From NCBI RefSeq assembly GCF_020080835.1, contig NC_058158.1:35482305-35546304 (forward strand): a stretch of 64,000 nt of DNA, given 5' to 3'. Source of the stretch: Cotesia glomerata (taxonomy: Eukaryota; Arthropoda; Insecta; Hymenoptera; Braconidae). The translations under genes and the position numbers were made by a program. Below the pieces are notes generated by a model. It ran no database searches, was not told the origin of the DNA, and saw only the letters and a list, made by a program, of their open reading frames with translations. Below are positions 22,334-33,990 of the stretch, piece by piece (positions within the stretch are counted from its first letter, which is position 1; every line of letters begins with the position of its first letter).

Positions 22334-24419
22334 ATGAACTTCTTCGATCAGTCTTATTATAATTTGCTACGAACTTGTGTCTGCGCGATAGGTCGGTGGC
22401 CATTCCAGACTAGTCTTAAAAAGTTTTTGATAGGGATTATCATCAATCTAGCTTATATTCTGCAAGTGGGACCGAAAGTAAACGGATAAACTGTTTAAAT
22501 AATTTTAAATTCATTAAAACAATTTTCTATTTAATTATATTTTGTGTTGGTCATTTTTGACAGATTTTGGCAGACATTGTGCACTCTGATGATCGGGAGG
22601 TGATTTTTGAAACATTGGCTCCTATTATATTAGATTTTGCAGCTTTTGCAAAATATATTAATACTTTTATAAATGCAAAAATGGTTTGTAATAAACAATA
22701 ATTATTTTTTTCAAAAATTATCAATATTTTAATTTTTATCCAGATTAAGAATCTTTTGGAAAGGATTAAAGAAGACTGGAGATTAATTACAAATGACGGT
22801 GAAAAAGTTATTTTGAAAAAACACGCTGGAGTGGGAAAACTCATGGCTACTGGATACATAGGTTAACAATGGATCAATTTCATTTATTAAATATTGAATT
22901 TTTTTTTTTATATTCGGGCGCTATACTTTTAAAATATTTATTTTCAAATTTATTGCATGTTAAAATTATCAAATTTTTATTATTTTTTCTTTGCTACTTT
23001 CCTAATTTCATACACTAATAGAAGGATTTATTTGTATTAAAAAATATTTGTCAATATTTAACAAATCATTTATTAGAGACCACTTTTTAGTATTTAATAA
23101 ATATATCTTAGTATTTAAAAAGATTTATTAATATTTAATAAATGAATATCAGATTTATTAAATACAAACAAATTATTTTAAATACTAAGAAATATTTATT
23201 TAATACTAAAAAGTGATCTCTAATAAATGATTTGTTAACTATTAACAAATATTTTTTAATACAAATAAATCCTTCTATCAGTGTAGTTGTATTATTTAAC
23301 CACAATGCAGTTATTTTAAGGATTTGTATACTCATCGACTGTGATGTTTATTATCGAGCCGATTTTGCCGATACTAATAAAAGCAATATTTAAAATAAAC
23401 ATCACGGCACCACATAAATTTGCCGATCCAATGGAGTGGATTGTAATAGACAAAGACAAATATTATTGGTTGTTACTCAGCAATTCCAGCGTTTGCATCA
23501 TGATAATTTTGACAACGCTCATTTGCCATGACGTCGTATTCATCACCGTTGTACACCATGCTCACGGATTATTTGCAGTTACAGGGTGTGCAATAATAAA
23601 ATTAATCCAAATTATAAAAGCGTTTTAAATTTGAAAAAATATTTCTTGCAGATATCGGATCAAAAATTTGCCCAATGATACAATACAAGAAAAAAACTTT
23701 TCAAAATTTGATCCAACAACAAATAAGCGGGATATTCATTACAAACATTTAGTTTCATGCATCAGAATTCACCGACGAGCTTTAGAGTATGTCAAAAAGT
23801 ATAATTTAATTTTCTCAAATTGTTCTTAAGACAATTTTTTTGATAACTCACATGTTTTTGAAGATACGCAGATTTTATTGAACAAACCTTCGCTGGATGT
23901 TTCGGAGTTGCGATTGGATTGAATTTGCCAGTAATAAGTATCACTGGAATTCAGGTTCAGTTATCAATATATTTAACGCATGTCTTTTTTTTGGGCGAGT
24001 CAAAAAACTTTTTTTTTCAGATAATTGCTATTTCGAACACCTTTCAGCAAAAAATGAAGTACGCCATGTTCTCAGGAGCTCTGTTGCTGCATCTCTTCTT
24101 CGATTGCTTCCTGTCTCAGCAGCTGACGGATATAAGTTCGCAAGTTCAACAACACATGTATAAATAACAAATAAAAATACATATTAAAATGTTAACCATA
24201 TAATTTTTGATTTATAATAACGTTATTTTGAACAGAGCCAATGGAAAGTGGTACGACATTTCGGCAAAATCTCAAAAATTGCTGATTTTGATGACCATGA
24301 GGTGTCAAGTACCTTGTATTCTGACGGCAGGAAAAATTATGGGACTGTCTATCGAAAGCTTTGGAGCTATGATCAAAACTAGCGGATCATACTTCATGAT
24401 GCTGTTATCTATGCAATAA
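22334..24419 (+). CDS. OR7: odorant receptor with intron 8 lost (block copy 1)
   Basis: Predicted 397-aa odorant receptor in eight exons: 22334-22477, 22564-22683, 22744-22861, 23321-23585, 23652-23786, 23864-23954, 24021-24157 and 24236-24419 (TAA). The last exon is exons 8 and 9 fused: 184 nt, exactly 133 plus 51. Start MNFFDQSYYN then GRWPFQT. Exon 2 reads ILADIVHSDDREVIFETLAP; exon 4 PMEWIVIDKDKYYWLLLS and HHAHGLFAVTG (a histidine replaces the usual cysteine of HACG); exon 5 YKHLVSCIRIHRRALE; the last exon LTAGKIMGLSIESFGAMIKT. AATAAA at 24457-24462 may be the poly(A) signal. Intron 3 holds a 271-nt MITE. One of three near-identical paralogues. Confidence 0.92.
23013..23283. mobile_element. 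Palindromic MITE (family 2) in OR7 intron 3
   Basis: The termini are CACTAATAGAAGGATTTATT and AATAAATCCTTCTATCAGTG, flanked by TA on both sides. The whole 271 nt folds back on itself. Same-length copies at the matching intron position are in OR7b (32105-32375) and OR7c (42036-42306), so it inserted before the block was duplicated. A separate shorter copy is at 58159-58351. Confidence 0.8.
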
Positions 24420-24625
24420 GTTTCTTATTTAATAGTGACCGTTTCTTCGATTTTTGAATAAATATGTTAAATGTACATTAGAGCCCTTAAATGCTTGTTT
24501 TGAATTTTTTACTTAGTAAACTATTTGATCTAAAAACCTTGCAGCGGATGCAAAAACGATTCGATTGGTATATAATAATCATAAAAAATATATTTATTGG
24601 AAGTTTTGAAGCCTATTGTGAGATA

Positions 24626-26560
24626 ATGAAAGGATCAAACGAGCCCGCCGAAGGCGGACGAAGTTCGATCAGAATTATATCATGTCTCGTTCGAGAGGAT
24701 TACAAACACGTAGTACCGCTGTTCGTATTGCGATGTCACCACAAATTCAGAGTATGTAAAAGAAAAAGAGAGCCATCTGGTGGTCCTCTATGGACTACGC
24801 TCTCCCTTCCACGCTCATATTTTTAGAGTATATCCTGTAAAAATAATAAAAAACCAACAAAAGGATAATAGTATATTAGTCAACGAAAAACGGGTGGGAT
24901 TGGATCAACGGGTGGGAGGTAATCCTCTCGAACGAGACATTATATAATTCTGATCGAACTTCGCCCGCCTTCGGCGGGCTCGTTTGATCCTTTAATTATA
25001 TCATGTCTCTTTCTCGGGATTACAAACACGTAGATGTTCAGAGTGTAATTAGTCATGTGATGTTTTTTATTATTTTTTAGAAAATACACCTGTCATTTCT
25101 TTAAGAAAACAGTTTCAGTAAAATTATCAACAAAGATTCGAAAATAGGAAACCAAGGTTGGGTTGTCCAGAATGGGATAACTACAATGCCTTCTGCTCTT
25201 TTTGCGATAATTTTTTGTAATACCTTAGGTATTAAGGCAAATGACGGAAATGCGTAAAAGAAATTACCACTCCAATTAATCGTGAAGGCGTCTACATAGG
25301 ATCCTTCTGGATCTTTGAACCAAGAGCAAAAAATATAGCATTTTGCATTGATTCTGGTAGCAAAAACATCAATTTTTGGCTTTCCGAAAGCCTGGATTAT
25401 CCTTGTAAAGGCAAAATCTGCAATCTCCCATTCTGTGTCAATGTTGTCCAACCTTGACTCTCTATCTGCCTCGACATTCTCCTTAGATGGAATATATGAT
25501 GCAAAAATCCATAGATCTCTCGCCTCGCACCATTGCCATAATTGTCTGGCCAAATTATTTAAGTGTGAGTATTGAATACCACCCATGCGATTTACATAGG
25601 AAATTGCCGTGGTATTATCCACTCTAAGAAGAATGTCACAATGAGAGAGATCAGCAGCAAAAATCTTCAGGGCCAGAAAGATTGCAAGTAGCTCTAAGTA
25701 GTTGATGTGGCAATTTTTTTCTTCCACCGACCAGAAACCGTGCGCCCGTTTTTCTTCGCAGAAAGCCCCCCAGCCTGTTAACGAGGCATCTGAGAAAATT
25801 GTTATTTTGTCCGAGTGGGCTCCGAAATTATTCACTGACGAGAGGATGCTTCTTTTCCACCATGCAAAATCTTCTTTTCAGTTTTCTTTAAGCTCTACCT
25901 TGCTTTCATAGTCGTCGTCATTGATCAACAAAGCTAGATACTTCTCTCTCTCAAACCGTTTTGTATATATAATCAACCATACTTGATTGCTGGACAAGCA
26001 GCTATCAGATTCCCGATAAATTGAGCTAATTCTCTAACCCTACATTCTTTCTTTTTGTTTAATTGTTCAATCATTTTTAAAATCTTTTGTCGTTTTACTT
26101 TTGGTAATTCTAACGTCAACCGTTCTGAATGCACACCAAAACCTAAAAATTGGCACTGTCTACTTGGCTTTAAAACACTTTTTCTCCGATTTATAATAAA
26201 ACCCAGGGATTCTAATAATTTAATTGTCATTGTTATATTTTTCTCGCATGAAAAGATATTAGGACCAATACATAGTATGTCGTCCAAGTATGCCACTGAT
26301 AAATGACCGCGTTTACGTAAGAAATTTAAAATTGGTTTTAAAACCTTTGTAAAAATAAACGGAGCTGTAGCTAAACCAAATGGTAAACAGCAAAACTCAT
26401 AGAGTTGTGATTGAAAACGGAATCTAAGAAATTTTCTGCAATTTACGTGGATAGAAATCAGAAAATATGCATCCTCAAGATCCAAATTAGCCATAAAATC
26501 CCCTTCGGAAACTAATTTTGACACTAATTTTATGTCCTCTAGCTTAAAATGGACCGTATC
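24626..26560 (-). mobile_element. DIRS-like retrotransposon remnant
   Basis: This replaces the stretch (repeat R4) that follows OR7b and OR7c. On the minus strand it codes for reverse transcriptase and RNase H pieces. At its low-coordinate end a 75-nt inverted repeat (24629-24703 with 24919-24993; GGATCAAACGAGCCCGCC and its complement) encloses about 215 nt, and part of it is repeated directly at 24994-25034 (TTATATCATGTCTC, GGATTACAAACACGTAG). Mixed inverted and direct terminal repeats are typical of DIRS elements. No tyrosine recombinase gene was found, and the reverse transcriptase lacks its N-terminal part, so the copy is incomplete. Confidence 0.7.
25101..26560 (-). pseudogene. DIRS-type reverse transcriptase and RNase H, broken
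   Basis: The reverse transcriptase part lies at about 25973-26560 (minus strand): DLEDAYFLISIH, LPFGLATAPFIFTK, the catalytic YLDDIL and QFLGFGVHS, in the usual order. The RNase H part follows at 25101-25835: FSDASLTGWGA, HINYLELLAIFLALK, LLRVDNTTAISYVNRMGG, YIPSKENVEADRESR and IDVFATRINAKC. YLDD and this RNase H arrangement point to the DIRS1 group rather than Gypsy or LINE elements. A frameshift separates the two parts between 25836 and 25972, and the N-terminal portion is missing, so it is not expected to be active. Confidence 0.75.
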
Positions 26561-27797
26561 AAAAATTTTTTTACCTTATTTGATAATGTACTTACCAATT
26601 TTTAAAGTTTCCAAAAATATTTTTCCAACCGTAATTTTGTGAAAATGTAATTCATGAATTTTTCGTTTTGATTCAAGACAATAAAACTCTTCAAAATTAT
26701 TTTCTTGGTTCACGTATTTTTCTTTTGATTCAAGTTAATTTTTTTTTCTGTGCATAAATAAATCAATTAAAGTGAGTTTTCGTGATTTAGATAAAAAAAC
26801 TTTTCGAAAAAATTAGAGAAGATTGGAAGATCCTGAGAAGCGACCATGAAAAATTGATACTAGAGTACCATCTGAAATTGGGCCAGTACTTATAAATTGG
26901 ATACACAGGTACAAAAACATTTCAATTCAACACAAAACATACTATTGTTAATATATTGTGTTGAAATTAGGTTTTGCAAACTTGGCGCTTTTGGTATTCA
27001 TACTGGATCCAATTTTTCCGATAATAATTGACAAAGTTTCTAAACCAAATGACACTTTACCGCGGAGATTCGCTGTTCCGATGGAATTCGTCGTGTGTGA
27101 TCAACAAAAGTACTATTGGTACCTCTTTTAGGTTTGTCCAATTTTTCCATCATTTCTATAATCATGGTGATAGTTTGCTGCGATGTCCTCTTTATTTCAT
27201 TTGTGCAACATGTTTGCGGGATATTTGCCGTCGTGGGGTAACCTAGAACAATAATCCCATACATTTAGCTTTATTAAATAAGGATCTAACATCAAAATAT
27301 TTAACATAGCTTTCGTATAGAGCATGCACCTAATGTAATCATTCCTCATGAAATACTCAAGGGGTCAAATTTTGGCAGCAACTATCAAGATGTTCATTAC
27401 AGACACTTTGTTACTTACATCAGAGACCACAGACGAGCGTTGGAGTAAGTTATTATTATCAATATTGCTAAAAATGATCATTTTATTGAGTCTATTTTTA
27501 AAGATTTGCTGAACTGATCGAAACTACATTCACCGGATCTTTTGGGTACGTCGTTGGTCTAAATTTACCCTTAATGAGTATCATTGCAGTCCAGGTTGAG
27601 TTTTCAATTTTTTTTTTCTATTATTGGTCAAAATGTATAAAAATTTCATAATTATTTTCCAGATTATGGCTGAAACAAATTCAATCCAAGACACTGTCAA
27701 AAACATTATGTTCACTGGCGCCCAATTGGTCCATCTTTTTTTTGACTGCTACATGTCTTAAAGACTGACGGATATGAGCTCCCATATCCATGATTGC

Positions 27798-27799
<2 letters not shown>

Positions 27800-27872
<73 letters not shown>
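27800..27872. repeat. (AT)n microsatellite in OR4b
   Basis: A long AT dinucleotide run with one GTATATAT interruption follows the retained exon 7 donor. Confidence 0.85.
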
Positions 27873-27876
<4 letters not shown>

Positions 27877-29124
27877 TACTAGCTGTTACTCGCCCATTCC
27901 GCTGGGCGCTTTATAGACTTGCATTTTTAGATCTAGACTTAAAATTTAATTAGAGCATTGTTTTGACTTTCACAGATTCCAAATTCTATCGAATTGGCAT
28001 GCATCTTTTATCCATTTAATTATTCTAGCTAATATTCATTGTAATTTTCAATGTGCAATCATTATAACATTTCCGTAACTTTAAAGAAATTTCTTACAAA
28101 AATAAATAATAATTGATATAAAAAAAATTTTTAATGAGCGTTGAAAGTTTCAGTTAAAGAAATTGCAAGTCTCATAAGTGAAGAAATCTGTCTAGTATAT
28201 AAACATAACCAATAGAATTGAAAAATTTATTTTAAACAAATGATAATCGAATAGAATAAATTTAGTTACAATAAAAATTCATTATTTCTAAGTCAGAAAA
28301 ATATAGATAAGTTATCACCAACATATCATATCGCGTGCTTAAAGGTAAAAGGACTTATAGCTAAGGGTTAATAGGAATTTGTGCTGAAAGGGCGTATAAA
28401 AAAATTTTTTTTTGCCATTCGGTTTGAAATTGTCTGAAACGTAAAAATCTGTGAAAAAAAAGTTGGTATCTTAAAGGTAAAAGGGCGCATAAAAAAATTG
28501 TAATTTTGATTCAAAATGTTGAATAATAGTTTCACAAGACAAGTTGTACTAAAATAACAGCCTCATATATATAGTTTGATATAAACAAATAGAAAATAAA
28601 TCAATTAAAAACAAATTACGTGAAAATTAAGTAATTAATTTAAAGTAAAACTACGTAAATAATTAAATCACCCGTACTTTATTGTTTTTTGGATATATTT
28701 TTTTTTAACTTTAAAAAATTATATAGTTGAGATTTTACGCCGCTACTACCACAAAAAGTTTTTTTTTACATTTTTAAACTAAGAATATGTTCGTTAGTAA
28801 ACTGGCTGAAAAAAAAAATTATACGCCCTTTCACCTTTAGATCACCAAAATTTCGAATTCTTAAAAGTAAAAGGGCGTATAATTAAAGACATACGCCCTT
28901 TTACCTTTATAATTTTTTTTTCAATTTTTAGCGTAGAATGTGTCTACTACTCGATTGGCAATAAAAAAAAATATACGCCCTTTTACCTTTAGGCACGCGA
29001 TATACTAAAACTTTCTCCGAAACACGCTGCATCTTATGGTATAAGTATTATTCCGATCGGTTTAGTAGTTTTTACAGTAGAACCGAACAAAAAAACCGAC
29101 TCTCCATTTATTAATATAGATAAA
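27873..29124. mobile_element. Dispersed repeat R3, split by a MITE, in OR4b
   Basis: The two halves (27873-28327 and about 29003-29124) match 15866-16444 in OR4. The insertion at 28328-29002 is absent from OR4, so it happened after the block was copied. Confidence 0.55.
28328..29002. mobile_element. Palindromic MITE (family 5) with TCGCGTGC ends
   Basis: The ends read TATCGCGTGCTTAAAGGTAA and TTACCTTTAGGCACGCGATA. Inside, GGTAAAAGGGCGTATAA and its complement recur in both orientations. Flanking TA is likely the target duplication. About 675 nt, non-coding. The GGGCGTAT motif links it to the repeat at 13757-14357. Confidence 0.65.
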
Positions 29125-29329
29125 AAAATATTTACTTCCTTTGCAAAAGTATTTTCTTCATTTTTTGATAGAACAAGAGCGAAGTGGTACGAAATCTCGG
29201 CGAGGTCAAGAAAGTTACTGATTTTGATGACACTTAGAAGCCAAGTTCCCTGTAAATTGACAGCGGCTAAAATTATGGATTTATCTATAGAAAGTTTTGG
29301 CGTGGTAAAAATTGAATCATACTATATTA

Positions 29330-30591
29330 TTTTTTTTCAAAAGTCCAACGAATCATTGCCAGTGAGATTTTGCGTTCGAATAGAATATGTAATCATTAAT
29401 GAAGAAAAATATTATTGGTTGCTTTTCAGCTTATCTAGCATTTGCGTAATTTTTATTATCATGGTTATCATTTGTTGCGATATTATGTTCATCAGTCTTG
29501 TACAGCACGTCTGTGGGATTTTTGCAGTCATCGGGTAAGGTACCAAATTTTGTGATTCAAACTTTTTTTAAAAAGAAAATTTTTTTCAGATTTCGTATAG
29601 AAAATTCGCCCACTGTTGACCTTTCCCGCGAAACGCTCACTGGACCAAGATTTAGAACCAACTCACAGGATATTCATTACAAACATTTTGTTTCATGCAT
29701 CCGTGACCACCGACGAGCATTAGAGTAATTTTTGATCATTTTTACCAGCAAAAAATTTGATGTTTTATTATTTTGATTGTTCTGTTTTTGATTAGATTCG
29801 CGGATCTTATTGAAGCTACTTTTACTGGATGCTTCGGTATCGTCGTTGGCTTAAATTTGCAACTAATGAGCATCACTGCAGTTCAGGTTCAGTTTTCAAC
29901 ATTTAAAAAAAAATTAAGTTGAAATCTAGGATCAAAAATTGAATTCATTACATATAATGACGCAATCGCAATCGATTCAAGACACAGTCAAGTACATCAT
30001 GTTCACTTTTGCTCAAATGATCCATCTTTTCTTCGACTGCTACATGTCCCAGAGGCTGACTGATATGAGCGCCTATATTCATCAATGCATGTATATAATT
30101 TTGTTAATGATTTTTTATAGCTCATGCTCATTTCATAGAAAAATAAAAAATTTTTTGCTCGACGGGCAGAAAGCGTCAACTTTCAGCCCGCTGCGCTAAA
30201 CGAAGTTGCCACTTTCTGCTTTAATCGAGCAAAAAAATAGCATACACTTCTCGGGAAGTAAATAAGAAAGCCTCAGATCACATTACATGTGATCTGAGAC
30301 ACTTCTTACTTTACTTCCCTCGGTGTGTAATATACTATTTTTTGATAGAGCCAGAGCAAAATGGTACGAAAATTCAGCCAGATCAAGAAAATTGCTAATT
30401 TTGATGACACTTAAGAGTCAGATCCCTTGCAAATTAACCGCAGGAAAAGTTATGGAATTGTCTATTGAAACTTTTGGAATGGTAAAATTTATAAACATTT
30501 TATTTATTTTCTATAAGCATACAAAATTGATTTTTTTCAGTGTCTGAAAACGGCTGGATCTTACGTCACGGTACTTCTTTCTATGCGCTAA
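29330..30591 (+). pseudogene. OR6b: 5'-truncated OR6 pseudogene
   Basis: This copy starts inside exon 4 (about 29333-29534, from KSNESLPVRFCV) and keeps exons 5 29590-29724, 6 29796-29886, 7 29954-30090, 8 30349-30481 and 9 30541-30591 (TAA), all in open frame. Exons 1-3 and the first quarter of exon 4 are gone. The exon 7 acceptor has changed from CAG to CAT (29951-29953). The upstream neighbour is OR4b exon 8, so this is a deletion join between two different OR genes. By chance the OR4b exon 8 frame reads openly across the join into the correct OR6b exon 4 frame. Confidence 0.88.
30146..30342. repeat. Paired hairpins (family H) in OR6b intron 7
   Basis: The same two hairpins as at 21089-21285, with a few mismatches (for example CTTTCTGCTTTAATCGAGCAA in one arm), in line with drift after duplication. 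Confidence 0.65.
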
Positions 30592-31234
30592 TTTTTATAG
30601 TTTTCATAGATGATTAAATACAGTATTTTTTTATGAATATGAATATGAATAAATCTAATGATAAAAGTGTTTGGTAATCAAGAGAAAAATGCTTGAATCA
30701 AATAAAATTTACTGAAGCCATCAAAAATTTCTTAATTTAAGAATTTTTCTGCTCAAATTCAGAAAATAAAATTCTTCAAAATTATTTACTTGATTCAAGT
30801 TAATTTTTTTTTCTGTGTAGTCATTTTATTTATATGATTAAACAATCAATTAAAAATTATTAACCCGAAAGTTTGATGATTATAAAAGAAGGTTTTTATC
30901 CGGAGCAATTTTTAAGGTTTTAAAATTGAAAAAAAAAGAAAAAAATTGTTTTGCACTACAGTTTCAATAAATCAAAGTTTTTTTAAAGATTAAAAGTAAT
31001 TTTGATACAATAACAACTTATTATTTTTTAAGAAAAATTTCCAAGTTTTCACGTAATTACTTAATTTTATAATGTAAAAAAATTTATATAAACACATTAA
31101 TAACCTTTGTGACCATTGATTCACTAAGTCGCAATGTTCTTTCGAAATTAATATTTTCTGACTGTGCAAAACACTGTATAATCAATAAGCAATACTGTAT
31201 ATTCTGCCGATAATAATAATAAAAAGAAACCCAA

Positions 31235-31317
31235 GTTACCATAGCAACATTTTGAATACAAAAAGTGCGACTTTGAAACTTGATTGACAGCATTCGGAAA
31301 CGTCCATCATCGTCACT
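31235..31317 (+). promoter_or_regulatory. X-box motif plus GTCC box upstream of OR7b
   Basis: GTTACCATAGCAAC at 31235-31248 and GTCCATCATCGTCAC at 31303-31317, spaced 54 nt apart. The second box lies 122 nt before the ATG. Both are identical to OR7. Confidence 0.5.
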
Positions 31318-31424
31318 TCGATTCTGCGAACGAAGGGTAGTATTGACATAAACATAACATGATTGCTTTTTTATTTTTACCTCCAGAAAAAAACTCGAGG
31401 CAGTAACAAAAACCTCTTGAAACA

Positions 31425-33511
31425 ATGAACTTCTTTGATCAGTCTTATTATAGATTGCTACGAACTTGTGTCTGTATCGTAGGTCGGTGGCCATACCAGA
31501 CTAGTTTTAAAAAATTTTTGATAGGGATTATCATCACTCTAGCTTATATTCTGCAAGTGGGACCGAAAGTAAACGGATAAACTGTTTAAATAATTTTTAA
31601 TTCATAATAAAACAATTTTCTATTTAATTATATTTCGTGTTGGTCATTTTTGACAGATTTTGGCAGACATTGTGCACTCTGATGATCGGGAGCTGATTTT
31701 TGAAACATTATCTCCTACTATATTAGATTTTGCAGCTTTAACAAAATATATTAATACTTTTATAAATGCAAAAATGGTTTGTAATAAATAATAATTATTT
31801 TTTTCAAAAATTATCAATTTTTTAATTTTTATCCAGATTAAGAATCTTGTGGAAAGGATTAAAGAAGACTGGAGATTAATTACAAATGACGGTGAAAAAG
31901 TTATTTTGAAAAAACACGCTGGAGTGGGAAAATTCATGGCTACTGGATACATAGGTTAACATTGGATCAATTTTATTTATCAAATATTAAATTTTTTTTT
32001 TATATTCGGGCGCTATTCTTTTAAAATATTTATTTTCAAATTTATTGCATGTTAAAATTATCAAATTTTTATTATTTTTTCTTTGCTACTTTCCTAATTT
32101 CATACACTAATAGAAGGATTTATTTGTATTAAAAAATATTTGTCAATATTTAACAAATCATTTATTAGAGACCACTTTTTAGTATTAAATAAATATATCT
32201 CAGTATTTAAAAAGATTTATTAATATTTAATAAATGAATATCAGATTTATTAAATACAAACAAATCATTTTAAATACTAAGAAATATTTATTTAATACTA
32301 AAAAGTGATCTCTTATAAATGATTTGTTAACTATTAACAAATATTTTTTTCTACAAATAAATCCTTCTATCAGTATAGTCGTATTATTTAACGACAATGC
32401 AGTTATTTTAAGGATTTGTATACACATCGACTGTGATGTTTATTATCGAGCCGATTTTGCCGATACTAATAAATGCAATATTTAAAATAAACATCACGGC
32501 ACCACATAAATTTGCCGATCCAATGGAGTGGATTGTAATAGACAAAGACAAATATTATTGGTTGTTACTCAGCAATTCCAGCGTTTGCATCATGATAATT
32601 TTGACAACGCTCGTTTGCCATGACGTCGTATTCATCACCGTTGTACACCATGCTCACGGATTATTTGCAATTACAGGGTGTGCAATAATAAAATTAATCC
32701 AAATTATAAAAGCGTTTTAAATTTGAAAAAATATTTCTTGCAGATATCGGATCAAAAATTTGCCCAATAATACAATACAAGAAAAAAACTTTTCAAAATT
32801 TGATCCAACAACAAATAAGCGGGATATTCATTACAAACATTTAGTTTCATGCATCAGAATTCACCGACGAGCTTTAGAGTATGTCAAAAAGTATAATTTA
32901 ATTTTCTCAAATTGTTCTTAAGACAATTTTTTTGATAACTCACATGTTTTTGAAGATACGCAGATTTTATTGAACACACCTTCGCTGGAAGTTTCGGAGT
33001 TGTGATTGGATTGAATTTGCCGTTAATAAGTATCACTGGAGTTCAGGTTTAGTTATCAATATATTTAACGCATGTCTTTTTTTTGGGCGAGTCAAAAAAC
33101 TTTTTTTTTCAGATAATTGCTGCTTCGAAAACCTTTCAGCAAAAAATGAAGTACGTCTTGTTCTCAGGAGCTCAATTGCTACATCTCTTCTTCGAATGCT
33201 TCCTGTCTCAGCAGCTGACGGATATAAGTTCGCAAGTTCAACAACACATGTATAAATAACAAATAAAAACACATATTAAATTGTTAATAATAAAATTTTT
33301 GATTCATAATAACGTTATTTTGAACAGAGCCGATGGAAAATGGTACGACATTTCGGCAAAATCTCAAAAATTGCTGATTTTGATGACCATGAGGTGTCAA
33401 GTACCTTGTACTCTAACGGCAGGAAAAATTATGGGACTGTCCATCGAAAACTTTGGAGCTATGATCAAAACTAGCGGATCATACGTTATGATGCTGTTAT
33501 CTATGCAATAA
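31425..33511 (+). CDS. OR7b: odorant receptor with intron 8 lost (block copy 2)
   Basis: Predicted 397-aa receptor, near-identical to OR7. Exons: 31425-31568, 31657-31776, 31837-31954, 32413-32677, 32744-32878, 32956-33046, 33113-33249 and 33328-33511 (TAA). All frames and splice sites are open. It differs from OR7 at scattered residues: exon 1 LLRTCVCIVGRWPYQT, exon 4 HHAHGLFAITG, exon 7 AASKTFQQKMK and HLFFECFLSQ, last exon LSIENFGAMIKT with SYVMMLLSMQ. Intron 3 carries the same MITE (32105-32375). It sits in the second tandem unit, after the OR4b/OR6b pseudogenes. Confidence 0.92.
32105..32375. mobile_element. Palindromic MITE (family 2) in OR7b intron 3
   Basis: Same position, length (271 nt) and termini as in OR7; the last base of the right terminus has changed from G to A. 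Inherited through the block duplication. Confidence 0.78.
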
Positions 33512-33990
33512 GTTTTTTATTTAATGGTGACCGTTTCTTCGATTTTTGAATAAATATGTTAAATGTACATTAGAGCTCTTAAATGCTTGTTTTGAATTTT
33601 TTACTTAGTCAACTATTTGATCTAAAAACCTTGCAGCGGATGCAAAAACGATTCGATTGGTATATAATAATCATAAAAAATAAATTTATTGGAAGTTTTG
33701 AAGCCTATTGTGAGATATTTTCTGTTAAAATTTAAACGCGGCGATGTAACAATGAAAATTCTAAATTTCTGAAAAAATAATAAACTATAGTTTGTAAGAA
33801 GAAGTTCTTAAGCTTTAGAAGAACTTAATAATAATAATTTAGTTGAAGAACTTAATAATAAGTTCTTAAGCTTTATTAATTTATCAACATATTAATAAAA
33901 TTCCAAAAAAATAATTCAAAAATTTCCTGAATGTTAAAACATTCTAATGTTAGTCATTAATTAATTTTTTTTTATAAACAAGTAAAAAAA

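Larger units (their letters stand above)
26791..29304 (+). pseudogene. OR4b: second copy of the OR4 pseudogene, exons 3-8
   Basis: Exons kept: 3 26791-26908, 4 26971-27237, 5 27310-27444, 6 27504-27594, 7 27663-27799, 8 29172-29304. Breaks: TAA at 26893-26895 in exon 3; two extra bases in exon 4 (the block is 267 nt, not 265), giving a frameshift with a TAG close behind; TAA at 27759-27761 in exon 7. The conserved cysteine of exon 5 (VTCIRDHRRALE) is tyrosine here. Exons 1 and 2 lie outside the duplicated unit, and exon 9 is deleted: intron 8 runs into the middle of OR6b exon 4 at about 29333. The exon 4 and exon 7 defects recur in OR4c but not in OR4. Confidence 0.88.

Noticed and set aside
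22182..22403. Minus-strand frames overlapping OR7/7b/7c exon 1 and exon 2
   Set aside because: They are antisense shadows that repeat in each paralogue only because the DNA is duplicated.
25348..26306. Plus-strand open frames across 25.3-26.3 kb
   Set aside because: They are antisense shadows of the DIRS reverse transcriptase and RNase H frames.
26791..29304. OR4b as a working receptor
   Set aside because: It has in-frame stops in exons 3 and 7, a 2-nt frameshift in exon 4 and no exons 1, 2 or 9.
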